From: JBBDKV01 sp040879165
Lineage (GTDB): Bacteria > Patescibacteriota > Microgenomatia > UBA1400 > PJMF01
NCBI GenBank assembly: GCA_040879165.1
Contig: JBBDKV010000017.1
Coordinates: 1-64,000 of the forward strand
Length of the DNA stretch: 64,000 nt
Reading direction: 5' to 3'
A program made the translations under genes and the position numbers. The notes beneath the pieces were generated by a model that was not told where the DNA came from, made no database searches, and saw nothing but the letters and a program-made list of their open reading frames with translations. Positions 28,286 to 36,406 of the stretch are shown piece after piece (the first letter of the stretch is position 1; each line of letters begins with the position of its first letter).

Positions 28286-28942
28286 TTACTCTACTATCTC
28301 ACCCTTCAACTTTTCAGCTTCAATATGAAAAAAATCACTTAAGCTTTTCCTATCAAGAGAACCAATGATAATTGGATCGTCGAGGTGAGCATCTGCTTCA
28401 AATAATCTGCTAGCTAACTGGAGTGGGTCAACATGCCAATCAAACTTCAATTTTGCTTTCATTCGCAGCTCCTCAGTTCCAAAACCATACTTTCGAATGA
28501 TTGTGTACAGATCAAAATAATCTCGGCCTCTTGGTTTTTGAACAATAGTAAACAATTTGTTGGTGGCAATATCAATAACACTGTCAACAAGGAGACCATC
28601 TTTTTTCTCTGGATGCTCAATTTGTTCAAAAGGATAATAGGTGAACTCTAGTTTGAGAACAGACTCATCCTTGAAACGAATAAAGTATAAATTTCGGTTA
28701 AAGCTATTTTGGTAGTCAAATGAAATAAATTCTAACTTCTTTTGTAGGCTTTTAATTATGACTGTAATGTCTTGCGCATCAAATTCTTCGTGACAGAAAA
28801 AATCAAGATCTTCTGAATAACGATGTTGCAAGTAATAGTGTGAAAGGGCTGTGCCACCACTAAAATAAAAGTGCTCTGCTAGACTCGTTTCTGAGATTAA
28901 TTTGAGCACTAATTGTTGCTGCTCAGTTAGGATTGTGACCAT
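28286..28942 (-). CDS. AbiEii/DUF1814-type nucleotidyltransferase (toxin-like)
   Basis: A 218-residue member of the AbiEii/AbiGii nucleotidyltransferase group. The active-site block is clear: FSGGTALSHYYLQHRYSEDL followed by DFF (about residues 22-44), and later DIATNKLFTIVQKPRGRDYF (about 123-142). In type IV toxin-antitoxin systems such enzymes modify RNA or other targets. It overlaps the upstream small gene by 16 nt, as in a toxin-antitoxin pair. Confidence 0.8.
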   Translation of the reverse strand: MVTILTEQQQLVLKLISETSLAEHFYFSGGTALSHYYLQHRYSEDLDFFCHEEFDAQDITVIIKSLQKKLEFISFDYQNSFNRNLYFIRFKDESVLKLEFTYYPFEQIEHPEKKDGLLVDSVIDIATNKLFTIVQKPRGRDYFDLYTIIRKYGFGTEELRMKAKLKFDWHVDPLQLASRLFEADAHLDDPIIIGSLDRKSLSDFFHIEAEKLKGEIVE

Positions 28943-29127
28943 ACAATGCTCTTTAAGTAGTTCCGCTTGGCTGCATCAATGTCAAGTTTATCCCAATTAG
29001 CTTTTAATTTTTCTAATGAAAGCTTTGTGTTGTTGAGACCAAAATTGATTTGCTGCTCCAATACAAATTGATCATACTTAGCAGAATTTTTCTTAAGTCG
29101 AGTAGTGTCAGTGTTCCAGTTGTACAT
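28927..29127 (-). CDS. Small partner of the AbiEii-like protein
   Basis: A 66-residue, charged, probably helical protein overlapping the nucleotidyltransferase start. The start at 29127 (MYNWNTDTTRLKKN) is preferred because the earlier in-frame region is hydrophobic and unlike the rest. It shows no winged-helix domain, so it is not a standard AbiEi antitoxin; its role as antitoxin is inferred from position only. Confidence 0.55.
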   Translation of the reverse strand: MYNWNTDTTRLKKNSAKYDQFVLEQQINFGLNNTKLSLEKLKANWDKLDIDAAKRNYLKSIVWSQS

Positions 29128-29261
29128 AGTAGTATTATACTTGAAAATGGGCGCATTTAATAGGTTTGACCGGAAAAAGAAACTAATTTTGGGTTGATAA
29201 ATCAAAGCATATTGTTTTTGAGCAAAAATCCTCAAAAACCTTTATTTATATGCATGGAAGC

Positions 29262-29621
29262 TCATTCAGAAATCTCTGCTATCGCTTCAATTTCAATCAA
29301 TACTTTGGGATCACCCGGAAATTCTGGGAGAGCAGCTACTCCAATAGTAGTTCTTGCTGGCAGATGTTTGCCAAAAAAATCCGCATAAAGCTCATTCATC
29401 TGAGGAAATAGCGATAAATCAGTCATAAACACCGTTGTCTTAACAACATTAACTTCAGTTAAGCCAGCAAGTTCTAAGACATTTCTTAAATTTTGGAAAA
29501 TATTTTCAGTCTGAGATTGAAAGTCCTCAGGAATTACCTTGGTTTTTGAGTCTGATCCCACTTGACCAGATATAAAAACCATATTTCCAGTTTTGTAAAA
29601 AGGGCTGAGAGGTGCTTTCAT
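29262..29621 (-). CDS. RidA family (YjgF/YER057c/UK114) protein
   Basis: A 119-residue protein with the RidA pattern: PFYKTGNMVFISGQVG near the N-terminus, a middle helix with NLRNVLELAGL, and the active-site strand ARTTIGVAALP with the key Arg (about residue 98). Canonical RidA deaminates reactive enamine/imine intermediates made by PLP enzymes. It stands alone between accessory genes. Confidence 0.9.
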   Translation of the reverse strand: MKAPLSPFYKTGNMVFISGQVGSDSKTKVIPEDFQSQTENIFQNLRNVLELAGLTEVNVVKTTVFMTDLSLFPQMNELYADFFGKHLPARTTIGVAALPEFPGDPKVLIEIEAIAEISE

Positions 29622-29694
29622 ATGATTATTATAATGCAGTTTAAAAAAAATAGAACTGGTTGTTTAGACAAAGGGAAGAGCGTCTTGAATTTGG

Positions 29695-29720
29695 GGTAGC
29701 GTACACGAGTGTGTTAACAC
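29695..29720 (+). repeat. Dispersed 26-nt repeat, copy C (divergent)
   Basis: GGTAGCGTACACGAGTGTGT then TAACAC. This is the weakest match of the four copies, about 120 nt before the disrupted nucleotidyltransferase-like gene. Confidence 0.35.
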
Positions 29721-30089
29721 CTTGTTTGCGTGTTATAACAATACTTGGTAGTAATTATAGATCGGACTTAACCAAAGTGAAGTGCAGTGTTTAGCTTAGT
29801 GAGCTTATTAACATAATTTTATAAATTTGAATAAGGAGAAAAATGCACGAAGATGAGCACAATTACGAACAACAAATTTTAGATGAGTACAAACGCAAGT
29901 TTCATGAAACACAAAAAATTATAAAGAGTCATCTAGGTAATTCAGGGTGGTGGGTGATAGGCAGCAATAGTAGACGAGGATTACTCGACATTGCCCCAAT
30001 TTCAGGTGAAATCAACTACCACCACCAGAGGTGGTGGTATGCCTTCCGCCTCAAAGGCGCTACTTGTTACAGTGTATGTTGTTCGTGAC

Positions 30090-30503
30090 TTAGCCCTTTT
30101 GCTCTTTTTGTTGCTGCCACTTTACATACTTTTTTATTTTATCTTCGTCCAGTCCTACAGTACTCACACAATACCCTCTGCTCCATAAGTGTTTTCCCCA
30201 GTATTGTTTGGTGAGATCTTTCCTGCTCCCAAACAACTTGATTGCTACTTTCCCTTTCAGATATCCCATTACCTCACTGACGGAGTACTTGGGTGGAATA
30301 CTGATGATTAAGTGAACATGGTCGGGTTGAATGTTAATTTCTTCGATCTCAACCTTGTTCTTTTGACCACACAATCGGTACAGCTGGTTTCTTACAAATA
30401 CTTCTGACTTTCCTTCTAGTACTTTATACCTATATTTGGGACAAAATACTATGTGATATGTACAGTGCCAGATACTGTGCGATAATCGGTTATACTTTTT
30501 CAT
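30090..30503 (-). CDS. tnpA: IS200/IS605-type Y1 transposase TnpA
   Basis: A 137-residue HUH-type single-strand transposase. The HUH pair is in INIQPDHVHLIISIP (about residues 57-71) and the catalytic Tyr in KIKKYVKWQQ near residue 126. The fold start (IWHCTYHIVFCPKYRYKVL) is typical. All key residues are present, so it is probably active. A hairpin covers its ribosome binding site. Confidence 0.93.
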   Translation of the reverse strand: MKKYNRLSHSIWHCTYHIVFCPKYRYKVLEGKSEVFVRNQLYRLCGQKNKVEIEEINIQPDHVHLIISIPPKYSVSEVMGYLKGKVAIKLFGSRKDLTKQYWGKHLWSRGYCVSTVGLDEDKIKKYVKWQQQKEQKG

Positions 30504-30537
30504 AGCTCCTCCTGGAACTCGCCTTTCAGGCGGAGCT
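30504..30537 (-). promoter_or_regulatory. Hairpin covering the tnpA ribosome binding site
   Basis: Read on the minus strand, TAGCTCC can pair with GGAGCTA next to the ATG, hiding the GGAGGAGC site; an inner GCCT/AGGC stem helps. IS200 transposase genes are known to be held down by such 5' structures. Confidence 0.6.
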
Positions 30538-31195
30538 ATTTTATTTTACTATACTCGTTGAACGTTAATGAGCGCTCACCGCCTGTAGGCGGTGGATATC
30601 TGAGGGATTATATAAGCCAGGAGGAATTTGGGCAGATATAGACCTGCTAGTGGTTAATTCAAAAAAAGAAGCTTTTGACGAGTTAAGGAAAATGACAACC
30701 CCTCTGCCAATTGGCGGTGGTGTACTTACTACCTACTTATCTATTGATGAAATTGACCCAGAAACAGAACTACCAAGCTCAGTAATAGCTGGTCTTAGTA
30801 GGCAACAAAATATACGTATTGATCCACAAATCTTCAAGACGTTTTATGTAGAACAGATGGGTGAAAGATTTCCAACGGTATGTAGAGAAACTCTACTGGC
30901 ATTATATTATCTTGGGGGAATAAGAGAAAAAGACATACCAAGAATGAAAGAGTTAGAAGATTCGATCATGGCGCGTCCAACATGGACTACTCAAATTGAC
31001 TCATATCGTTTGATAAAAGAGAAATGGGGAAATAAGGACCGGCCTTTGATGGACAGAATAGGAAACGTAGTTGATAAATCAAGTTTATATAGGTTATTGA
31101 GAAGAAGAATGCCAAGAGTTACTGGAGCTATATTAGGAAAGTGTAAGAAAGTATTATATGGAAAGTAAATATTTTAATTGATATATCAATACGTG

Positions 31196-31222
31196 GGTAG
31201 AGTACGGGAGCTTGTTAGCAAT
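31196..31222 (+). repeat. Dispersed 26-nt repeat, copy D
   Basis: GGTAGAGTACGGGAGCTTGT then TAGCAAT, 27 nt long. It lies just after the disrupted gene and before the 3' end of the HNH gene, with no plus-strand gene to drive. Confidence 0.5.
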
Positions 31223-31303
31223 CTTTTTTCATACTATATTGAAGATCAAAATAATATGAACATCTCATACTAAACTAAACCCGAGCCAAGTAAGATACAG
31301 AAT

Positions 31304-31909
31304 TTACTTTTCCCAAACAATATGCCCATTCATATCATTCTTTTCATAGACCTCAAGAATTTCAGTACAAAACCGCAGGAGGTTTTCATCACCCGATTGT
31401 TTAGCTATTTCATATAGCCGAATATACATCTTCTTGCCTGTTTCAGTTTGCTTGAAGTTTTTCTTCAAAAAATTATGTTGACTACAAAGCGTTTGTCCGT
31501 TTTGTAGTGTTGCTCCACCACCCAAGTCTTTGGGTTTAATGTGGTCAGCATGAATTTCAACTCCTTCATTTCTACCTCTGCCACATATTACACACTTGTA
31601 GTCATCTCTCTCAAAAATTTGCTTTCTCAATGCTGGAGTAAAGTCTTCAAGCTCTCTGATTTGAATCATACTAGGGTCATATCTATAAATGCCCTTGTTC
31701 ACTTTGATGAGGTATCCATTTTGGTGCAACTTTCTGATTGCTCTATCAGGGTCTCGAAATATCTCACCAGTTCTTTCTAGCCATTCACCTGTAGCCCAGT
31801 CAACAATTTCAGGATGACTAATATCTCTCTTGGGATGTCCTTCAAAATACTCCATTATCAATCCACTTTGGCTGAGCTTTTCTTTTTTTATATCGTCGCT
31901 TTTTGACAT
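31304..31909 (-). CDS. HNH restriction endonuclease, probable partner of the C5 methyltransferase
   Basis: A 201-residue protein: N-terminal winged-helix-like region (about 15-80) and a C-terminal HNH nuclease domain with zinc Cys pair CVICG (106-110), core EIHADHIKPKDLGG (119-131), and second ligand pair LCSQHN (141-146). It starts 17 nt after the methyltransferase stop on the same strand. Paired with a cytosine methyltransferase, the likely role is type II restriction, although no recognition site can be deduced. Confidence 0.82.
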   Translation of the reverse strand: MSKSDDIKKEKLSQSGLIMEYFEGHPKRDISHPEIVDWATGEWLERTGEIFRDPDRAIRKLHQNGYLIKVNKGIYRYDPSMIQIRELEDFTPALRKQIFERDDYKCVICGRGRNEGVEIHADHIKPKDLGGGATLQNGQTLCSQHNFLKKNFKQTETGKKMYIRLYEIAKQSGDENLLRFCTEILEVYEKNDMNGHIVWEK

Positions 31910-31925
31910 ATTACTTCTTCCTTTT

Positions 31926-32921
31926 TTATTTTAACACTTTGAGTAAAGATGCGATTTGTTTTGCAACTGCTTCAACCACAGGGACTGCAACAGAGTTCCC
32001 AAATTGCCTGTACATTTGTGTCCTAGAAACAGGCACTTTGAAATCCTTAGGAAATCCCATAATAGCCTTACATTCATTTACAGTGAGAAGTCTCAGCCCA
32101 GTTTCTCCATCTTTGACAAATGTTCCAGTAAGTCTTTGTATCTTGTGGTAAGTCGAAACAAGAGTTTTTACTTGTATCCTTGAACTTTTATCAATGATCT
32201 TTGGTCTACCATCATCTTTTTTGAACAGGTAGCTTTCTTGCAAGTGCTTCGATATGGAATATCCAGAAACGTCTTGCTCAAGAAAATCATTTATGTATGA
32301 TTTTTCCACGCCACCTGTAGGGAAAGTGAAACTTCTCTCCTTGAGAAGGTCTTTTCTAAATCCAACAATGTAAATCCGCTTTCTAAATTGTGGCACTCCA
32401 AAATCAGAAGCATCTAAAACTTTAGTAAAAACTTTATACCCAGCTTCATCTAAGGAGTCTAAAATAACTTGAAATGTTCTTCCACTATCGTGACTGACTA
32501 AACCTGGCACATTTTCTAATAAAAATGCTTTGTTTTTTTTATTCTCGATAATTCTCAGTACGTCATAAAATAGAGTACCCTGAGTAGCATGTAGAAACCC
32601 TTGTCTCTTGCCAATAGAACTGAATGGTTGACAGGGGAATCCGCCTACTAATACATCAAAATCTGGAATTTCTTTCTCATCTATCTTTGTTATATCACCA
32701 TGTGGAATCTCTCCAAAATTAGCCTCATAGGTTTTTTGACTATGCTTGTCCCACTCTGAAGAAAAAACACATTCTCCCCCAGCATTTTCAAATGCAATTC
32801 TAGTGCCTCCAATCCCAGCAAATAAATCAATAAACTTAAAATCACCAACAGTTGATCTTTTATTCTGGTCTTCAAACAGACTAGGTGCACTCATTTTAGA
32901 TAATTTTTTTGTGTTACTCAT
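31926..32921 (-). CDS. DNA (cytosine-5) methyltransferase
   Basis: A 331-residue C5 methyltransferase with the motifs in order: I FIDLFAGIGG (about 30-39, SAM binding), IV GGFPCQPFS with catalytic Cys97, VI LLENVPGLVSHD (134-145), VIII-like QFRKRIYIVGF, and IX/X RLLTVNECKAIMGFP...QFGNSVAVPVV at the end. The middle target-recognition region is moderate in size. It would protect host DNA against the HNH nuclease encoded next. Confidence 0.95.
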   Translation of the reverse strand: MSNTKKLSKMSAPSLFEDQNKRSTVGDFKFIDLFAGIGGTRIAFENAGGECVFSSEWDKHSQKTYEANFGEIPHGDITKIDEKEIPDFDVLVGGFPCQPFSSIGKRQGFLHATQGTLFYDVLRIIENKKNKAFLLENVPGLVSHDSGRTFQVILDSLDEAGYKVFTKVLDASDFGVPQFRKRIYIVGFRKDLLKERSFTFPTGGVEKSYINDFLEQDVSGYSISKHLQESYLFKKDDGRPKIIDKSSRIQVKTLVSTYHKIQRLTGTFVKDGETGLRLLTVNECKAIMGFPKDFKVPVSRTQMYRQFGNSVAVPVVEAVAKQIASLLKVLK

Positions 32922-32945
32922 ATCAAAGACTCGTTTTTGAAAAAA

Positions 32946-33146
32946 CTATGTTTCCAATTTTCGTTTATCTAAAAAGTTTTGCAAATCATCTTCCTTGACT
33001 CGCAGTTCTTGCTCCAATTTGTAGGCGGGCAGTTTTTTCGTTTTGATATAGCGGTAAATGGTCATCTTGCTCACTTTGAGAGCTTGGGCGACTTCTTCAA
33101 TGGTGAGGAGCGTCTGTGTTTGCACTATATTGATAGTATCACTCAT
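32946..33146 (-). CDS. Excisionase/MerR-like helix-turn-helix protein
   Basis: A 66-residue protein of the HTH_17/excisionase type: LTIEEVAQALKVSKMTIYRY (about residues 15-34) followed by the wing IKTKKLPAYKLEQELRVKED. It is the first gene of a minus-strand run HTH-methyltransferase-HNH (24-nt gap). It may control the restriction-modification genes, as C proteins do, or serve as excisionase of the element. Confidence 0.78.
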   Translation of the reverse strand: MSDTINIVQTQTLLTIEEVAQALKVSKMTIYRYIKTKKLPAYKLEQELRVKEDDLQNFLDKRKLET

Positions 33147-33201
33147 TCACATTTGTTTACAAGGGTGATATAGTTTTTCTCAAGAATTATCAAATATAAG
33201 T

Positions 33202-34359
33202 ATGAAACAAAGTTTTTTCCATCAAGATTTTTTGAAACACGTTGATCTCAATCTTTTCAACCAGTATTTACTTTCCAAGAATCTAACTGAAATAAGTACT
33301 CCAGATAGTAAGGCTGACAAAGCTCAAGCAATGTCTGACTATTTAGTCAGTTTGACCGATGCGGACGGCGATATTGTGGTCAATGATCTTATGGTAGTGA
33401 GAGATTTGTCATCAGACGGCGGTGTGATTGCCATTATGGAGCTATCGGAGGAAGCTACTTTCAAGCAAGCCCTCTCGGAGCTGACAAGTAACATCAATCG
33501 GGTGCTATATTGCTTACTATACAAACCAGATTTGATTGAACCAGCTCTCAAGTTGAAGCAAATCACAGCGACTGAAAACTTCCACGTTCGCAGGGTGACA
33601 AAAAGCGTTGAGGCTGACCAAGTATTAGCCAAGCTCCCTGAGTTCAAACTTGAGTTGACTGCTTTCTTGCAGAAAGAGGAAGCAAAAGGAGCGAACTGCC
33701 AGATAGATAGCTATCAATTCAAAGATAGAGTTTGCTTTTTTGCCTATCCAGAAGATCATCCCAAATCATTGAATCTTTATCAGAACGGGAAGCTCAATCC
33801 TACAGTAGTGCATCCTAGCTTTGAGTTGGTTTTTGTCTACTATCCAGAAATGAAACAGCTAGAAATAGCAACCCGAATGAGAAGCAAAAAATTACAAACT
33901 CTGTTCAACCTTTTCAATCGTGCTGTGCTAGACGACTCTCAGCCAGTACCAAACAACCAAGACACACTCAACCTCGATGTGTTGCTTACTGATGGATTTA
34001 GCTTCATTTTTGACCCGAGCTACCAAGTTGATTCTATATGCGTAACTCAGATTCGCCTTGACTACAAGTACAACCGCAAGAAACGGTTTATCACCCATGT
34101 TGATGAGGGTAACGGCATGGAACAAATCTTAGAGGAGTTAAAATATCGCAATTTACGAGGTGATAGTCTACAACACTATGTGGTTGCCCAAGCTACCATC
34201 AAATTGCGTTTCAAACAGTTTGGACGAAGCAATCGGGTCACCACACTCTTGACCGCACCAGACAAAATAAAGCTCAATGAAACAAATCCTCACCAACTCG
34301 CCAAGAAGTGCCTACAGGACTGGAAAATCATCAATGAGCCACTCACAGACGCTGAATAA
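33202..34359 (+). CDS. Unknown protein, first gene of an overlapping two-gene module
   Basis: No family recognised. A 385-residue soluble protein, mixed alpha/beta. N-terminal 40 residues helical; residues about 45-110 (GDIVVNDLMVVRDLSSDGGV, then a helix) look like one domain; the remainder (about 150-385) is beta-rich with repeated aromatic strands (ELVFVYYPEMKQLEIATRMR). No Walker, nuclease, or membrane motifs. It is divergent from the restriction-modification genes by 55 nt and overlaps the next gene by 26 nt, so the two products probably act together. Confidence 0.6.
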   Translation: MKQSFFHQDFLKHVDLNLFNQYLLSKNLTEISTPDSKADKAQAMSDYLVSLTDADGDIVVNDLMVVRDLSSDGGVIAIMELSEEATFKQALSELTSNINRVLYCLLYKPDLIEPALKLKQITATENFHVRRVTKSVEADQVLAKLPEFKLELTAFLQKEEAKGANCQIDSYQFKDRVCFFAYPEDHPKSLNLYQNGKLNPTVVHPSFELVFVYYPEMKQLEIATRMRSKKLQTLFNLFNRAVLDDSQPVPNNQDTLNLDVLLTDGFSFIFDPSYQVDSICVTQIRLDYKYNRKKRFITHVDEGNGMEQILEELKYRNLRGDSLQHYVVAQATIKLRFKQFGRSNRVTTLLTAPDKIKLNETNPHQLAKKCLQDWKIINEPLTDAE

Positions 34360-35413
34360 GCTACTAGATGCAGGTATCAACATCAAGGACTTTCAAATAA
34401 GTGCTAAAGATTTAGACCAACAATTTAGGCAGGTTGGTAACATCTTACTCAATCTTGGCTGGTTTACCCAAGATTATGCCACTGGTTATCAATGCTCGCA
34501 GTGCGGTGCTGTTCATGAGGTGGTGGCTTTCAATGGCAAGTATTTTATTGGCTGTGATGTGGACGGAGATTCTGGTTTAGAGACACTGAGCAAAGATGAT
34601 CTATTGATCTATCGTTTTTCAGCCACGAAGTTCTTTGAATGGTTGCAACAATCTTTCTCCTTGCAGGGTAATGTTGAATCCACTGACGATAGGGTATTAC
34701 TTGGTCAGGGAACGGTAAACGGCAAGCAACGTCTGTTTATATTCAGCCATGAAAACTCACCCGAAGCAAGAAAAGTACTCTGTCAGAAATACCTTATCAG
34801 TCAGCCTTTGATTCTCTACCTCAGCACCATTCACGATAATCACAATCAGGGATATGACATCAACTTGGCTCATTATCTAGTAGTGCAAGAAATGGGTTTG
34901 AGCATCGATACAAACTCAGCTTTGAGTGCGATTGCAGATTCCATACCGCCGTTTGCAGGTGAGGCTCAGACAAACTCAAGCATTTATGCCATTGAATTGA
35001 AGCTTGTGGGTGACAAAATTGTGCTAGTTGGCACAGCTCTTGGTGGTTCGTATCCAGCGTTCAAAGCCAAGAAGAAAAGAAGCACTGCCATGTCTAGATT
35101 GTTGAGAACCCTGCTCAATTTGCATGAGAACGATAAGGAAACTACCTCTGTAATTTACAAACAAAGCGTGCTTGAGGCGAACTACATTGACCCACGAAAA
35201 AACAAGCTAAATGACCTTGCAGAAATTGATCTCAGTCAAGACAAGCGACCACTGAGTGAACTCTGCTCACTCTTACTACCATACTTACTCGCACACCGAC
35301 ACCACAAAGACGACGGCTTAGTGGTCGAGTTCAAACCCGCTTTGTCGCAAGAGAGCTGGAACAGACTCCCAGACTCAGAAAAACAGAAGATTCTAGCTTC
35401 AAAGGCTAATTAG
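34334..35413 (+). CDS. Unknown protein with a possible zinc knuckle, second gene of the module
   Basis: No family recognised. A 359-residue protein. The start at 34334 (MSHSQTLNKLL) gives a short overlap with the upstream gene and is preferred over 34277. A Cys-containing patch YQCSQCGAVHEVVAFNGKYF followed by IGCD (about residues 40-63) could bind zinc. The centre includes a conserved-looking LYLSTIHDNHNQGYDINLAH stretch, and the C-terminal half is helical. No catalytic motif seen. Adjacent to restriction-modification genes in a mobile region, so a defence or element-maintenance role is possible but not shown. Confidence 0.6.
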   Translation: MSHSQTLNKLLDAGINIKDFQISAKDLDQQFRQVGNILLNLGWFTQDYATGYQCSQCGAVHEVVAFNGKYFIGCDVDGDSGLETLSKDDLLIYRFSATKFFEWLQQSFSLQGNVESTDDRVLLGQGTVNGKQRLFIFSHENSPEARKVLCQKYLISQPLILYLSTIHDNHNQGYDINLAHYLVVQEMGLSIDTNSALSAIADSIPPFAGEAQTNSSIYAIELKLVGDKIVLVGTALGGSYPAFKAKKKRSTAMSRLLRTLLNLHENDKETTSVIYKQSVLEANYIDPRKNKLNDLAEIDLSQDKRPLSELCSLLLPYLLAHRHHKDDGLVVEFKPALSQESWNRLPDSEKQKILASKAN

Positions 35414-35575
35414 CCAAACCTCGTCAATCCTCAGTTTGTGCAATTACTTGCATTTAGCAACGTCCATCAGTTGTGTTTTTTAGTACTTTCTGCGTTTGCG
35501 TGCATTTAGCGTTTTGGATCAAAAACCTAGGTGACAATCCTCTTGCGAACATAAAAATTAGCAATGAGGATAAGC
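35414..35575 (+). other. Intergenic region with a 9-bp direct repeat
   Basis: GCATTTAGC occurs twice, in CTTGCATTTAGCAACG (about 35450) and GTGCATTTAGCGTTT (about 35501). It may be a protein-binding site before the DUF5659 gene. No other gene is visible. Confidence 0.3.
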
Positions 35576-35824
35576 ATGAAAGACGCACACAATTACTTCA
35601 CTACTTACGATCTGAACCTGTCAGCCGTATTGGTTTCACAAAACTTCATTTTAGAAGAAATAGAAAAACCTGAAAGCGGGAAAGCTCTTTTTTACTTCAA
35701 AAAAAGCGATGCTCTGCTAGAGACTATTGATCGCTACTGGAAAAACCAGCTCCAAATCTCCCCTCAAACCTTATTTACCAGTTTGAAATCCATCAAGAAC
35801 CGCCTGTACAGCGGTTGGAAGTAA
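35576..35824 (+). CDS. DUF5659-like small protein
   Basis: An 82-residue protein resembling DUF5659: TTYDLNLSAVLVSQNFILEE near the N-terminus, then an FYFKKSDALLETIDRYW segment and a C-terminal SIKNRLYS helix. Start 35576 follows GAGGATAAGC; an in-frame ATG 12 nt earlier lies inside that site. Such proteins are frequent next to recombinases in CPR mobile elements; function unknown. Confidence 0.65.
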   Translation: MKDAHNYFTTYDLNLSAVLVSQNFILEEIEKPESGKALFYFKKSDALLETIDRYWKNQLQISPQTLFTSLKSIKNRLYSGWK

Positions 35825-35829
35825 AAGTC

Positions 35830-36024
35830 ATGTTGAGTCGTGCCTCAGTGACAAAGTTCCAGCAAATCTACTTCCAAGAGTACGGCATCAATCTAGATGA
35901 GCAGACTGCCTACGAGCTGGCGAATAACCTCGCAAACCTGTACCGCAGTGTCTACCTGCCAGACACAAAAAATATAAGTCAAAAATATGAAACGAACACA
36001 TCAACTCAGACGAATCAAAACTAA
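35830..36024 (+). CDS. Small helical protein of CPR mobile elements
   Basis: A 64-residue protein (MLSRASVTKFQQIYFQEYGI, then NLDEQTAYELANNLANLY). It resembles short proteins with the KFQ-IY-YG pattern found near CPR recombinases; this is memory of family style, not a named domain. Its 3' end overlaps the next gene in another frame. Confidence 0.5.
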   Translation: MLSRASVTKFQQIYFQEYGINLDEQTAYELANNLANLYRSVYLPDTKNISQKYETNTSTQTNQN

Positions 36025-36406
36025 GAAGTCTTACTCATCTATGGAGTTGGCTAACTTGCTTGGTGTTCATGTTCAAACAGTACGATCATGGGCAAGTAAT
36101 GGTTTAGAACCCCTCAGCCCAAACGCTCACAGACCTTTGTTTTTAGGTCAGACAGTGAAGTCCTATCTTTCCAAACTGCAAGACGCTCGCAAAGTGAAGC
36201 TCCAAGTGGGTGAGTTCTACTGCCTACGGTGTCGAGTCGCCATCACGCCAGAGTTAGTGATTGAGGTTGATCGTCATGTCACCATCGGCAAGCACAAAGA
36301 CTCGATTTTACTTACCGCCCACTGTCCACAGTGCAACTGCCCCGTCAATAAGTTTTCTAGCCGAATATCAACCAACCAGAAAGGAAAATATGCTCCTGAC
36401 GCATAA
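35987..36406 (+). CDS. Helix-turn-helix protein with zinc ribbon
   Basis: A 139-residue protein: an N-terminal MerR-like HTH (YSSMELANLLGVHVQTVRSW, about residues 15-34) and a C-terminal zinc-ribbon-like part with CLRCRV (about 77-82) and HCPQCNCPV (about 112-120). It probably binds DNA and may regulate the element or direct its recombinases. It overlaps both neighbours by a few codons, in a compact operon. Confidence 0.72.
   Translation: MKRTHQLRRIKTKKSYSSMELANLLGVHVQTVRSWASNGLEPLSPNAHRPLFLGQTVKSYLSKLQDARKVKLQVGEFYCLRCRVAITPELVIEVDRHVTIGKHKDSILLTAHCPQCNCPVNKFSSRISTNQKGKYAPDA

Larger units (their letters stand above)
29984..30610 (-). mobile_element. IS200/IS605-family insertion element, 627 bp
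   Basis: Boundaries follow from the interrupted host gene and a TAATCC (minus strand) present at the left flank and repeated at the right end, as expected for target and cleavage sites of this family. No target duplication. It carries one Y1 transposase and subterminal hairpins: ACCACCACC/GGTGGTGGT (30018-30038) and CACCGCC/GGCGGTG (30577-30594). No tnpB accessory gene is present. Confidence 0.85.
29843..31168 (+). pseudogene. Nucleotidyltransferase-like gene disrupted by an IS200-type element
   Basis: Two fragments of one gene. The 5' part (29843-29983) encodes about 47 residues ending GSNSRRGL; the 3' part (30611-31168) continues in frame as YKPGGIWADIDLLVVN. GGATTA occurs at both edges (29978-29983, 30605-30610). 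Removing 627 bp (a multiple of 3) restores an ORF of 232 residues, with GWWVIGSNSRRGLYKPGGIW and then ADIDLLVV, a nucleotidyltransferase-like core. As it stands the 5' fragment reads into the insertion and stops at 30088. Start ATG 29843 follows AAGGAG. Confidence 0.8.

Noticed and set aside
28286..29127. Complete AbiE type IV toxin-antitoxin system
   Set aside because: The enzyme fits AbiEii, but the 66-residue partner has no winged-helix domain of AbiEi; only the pair arrangement is supported.
30018..30060. GGTGGTAT-like sequence resembling the tRNA-His end, as a possible second attachment site
   Set aside because: It is part of the IS200 right-end hairpin and the match stops after eight bases.
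31304..32921. Orphan methyltransferase only
   Set aside because: A complete HNH nuclease follows 17 nt downstream on the same strand, so a restriction-modification pair is more likely.
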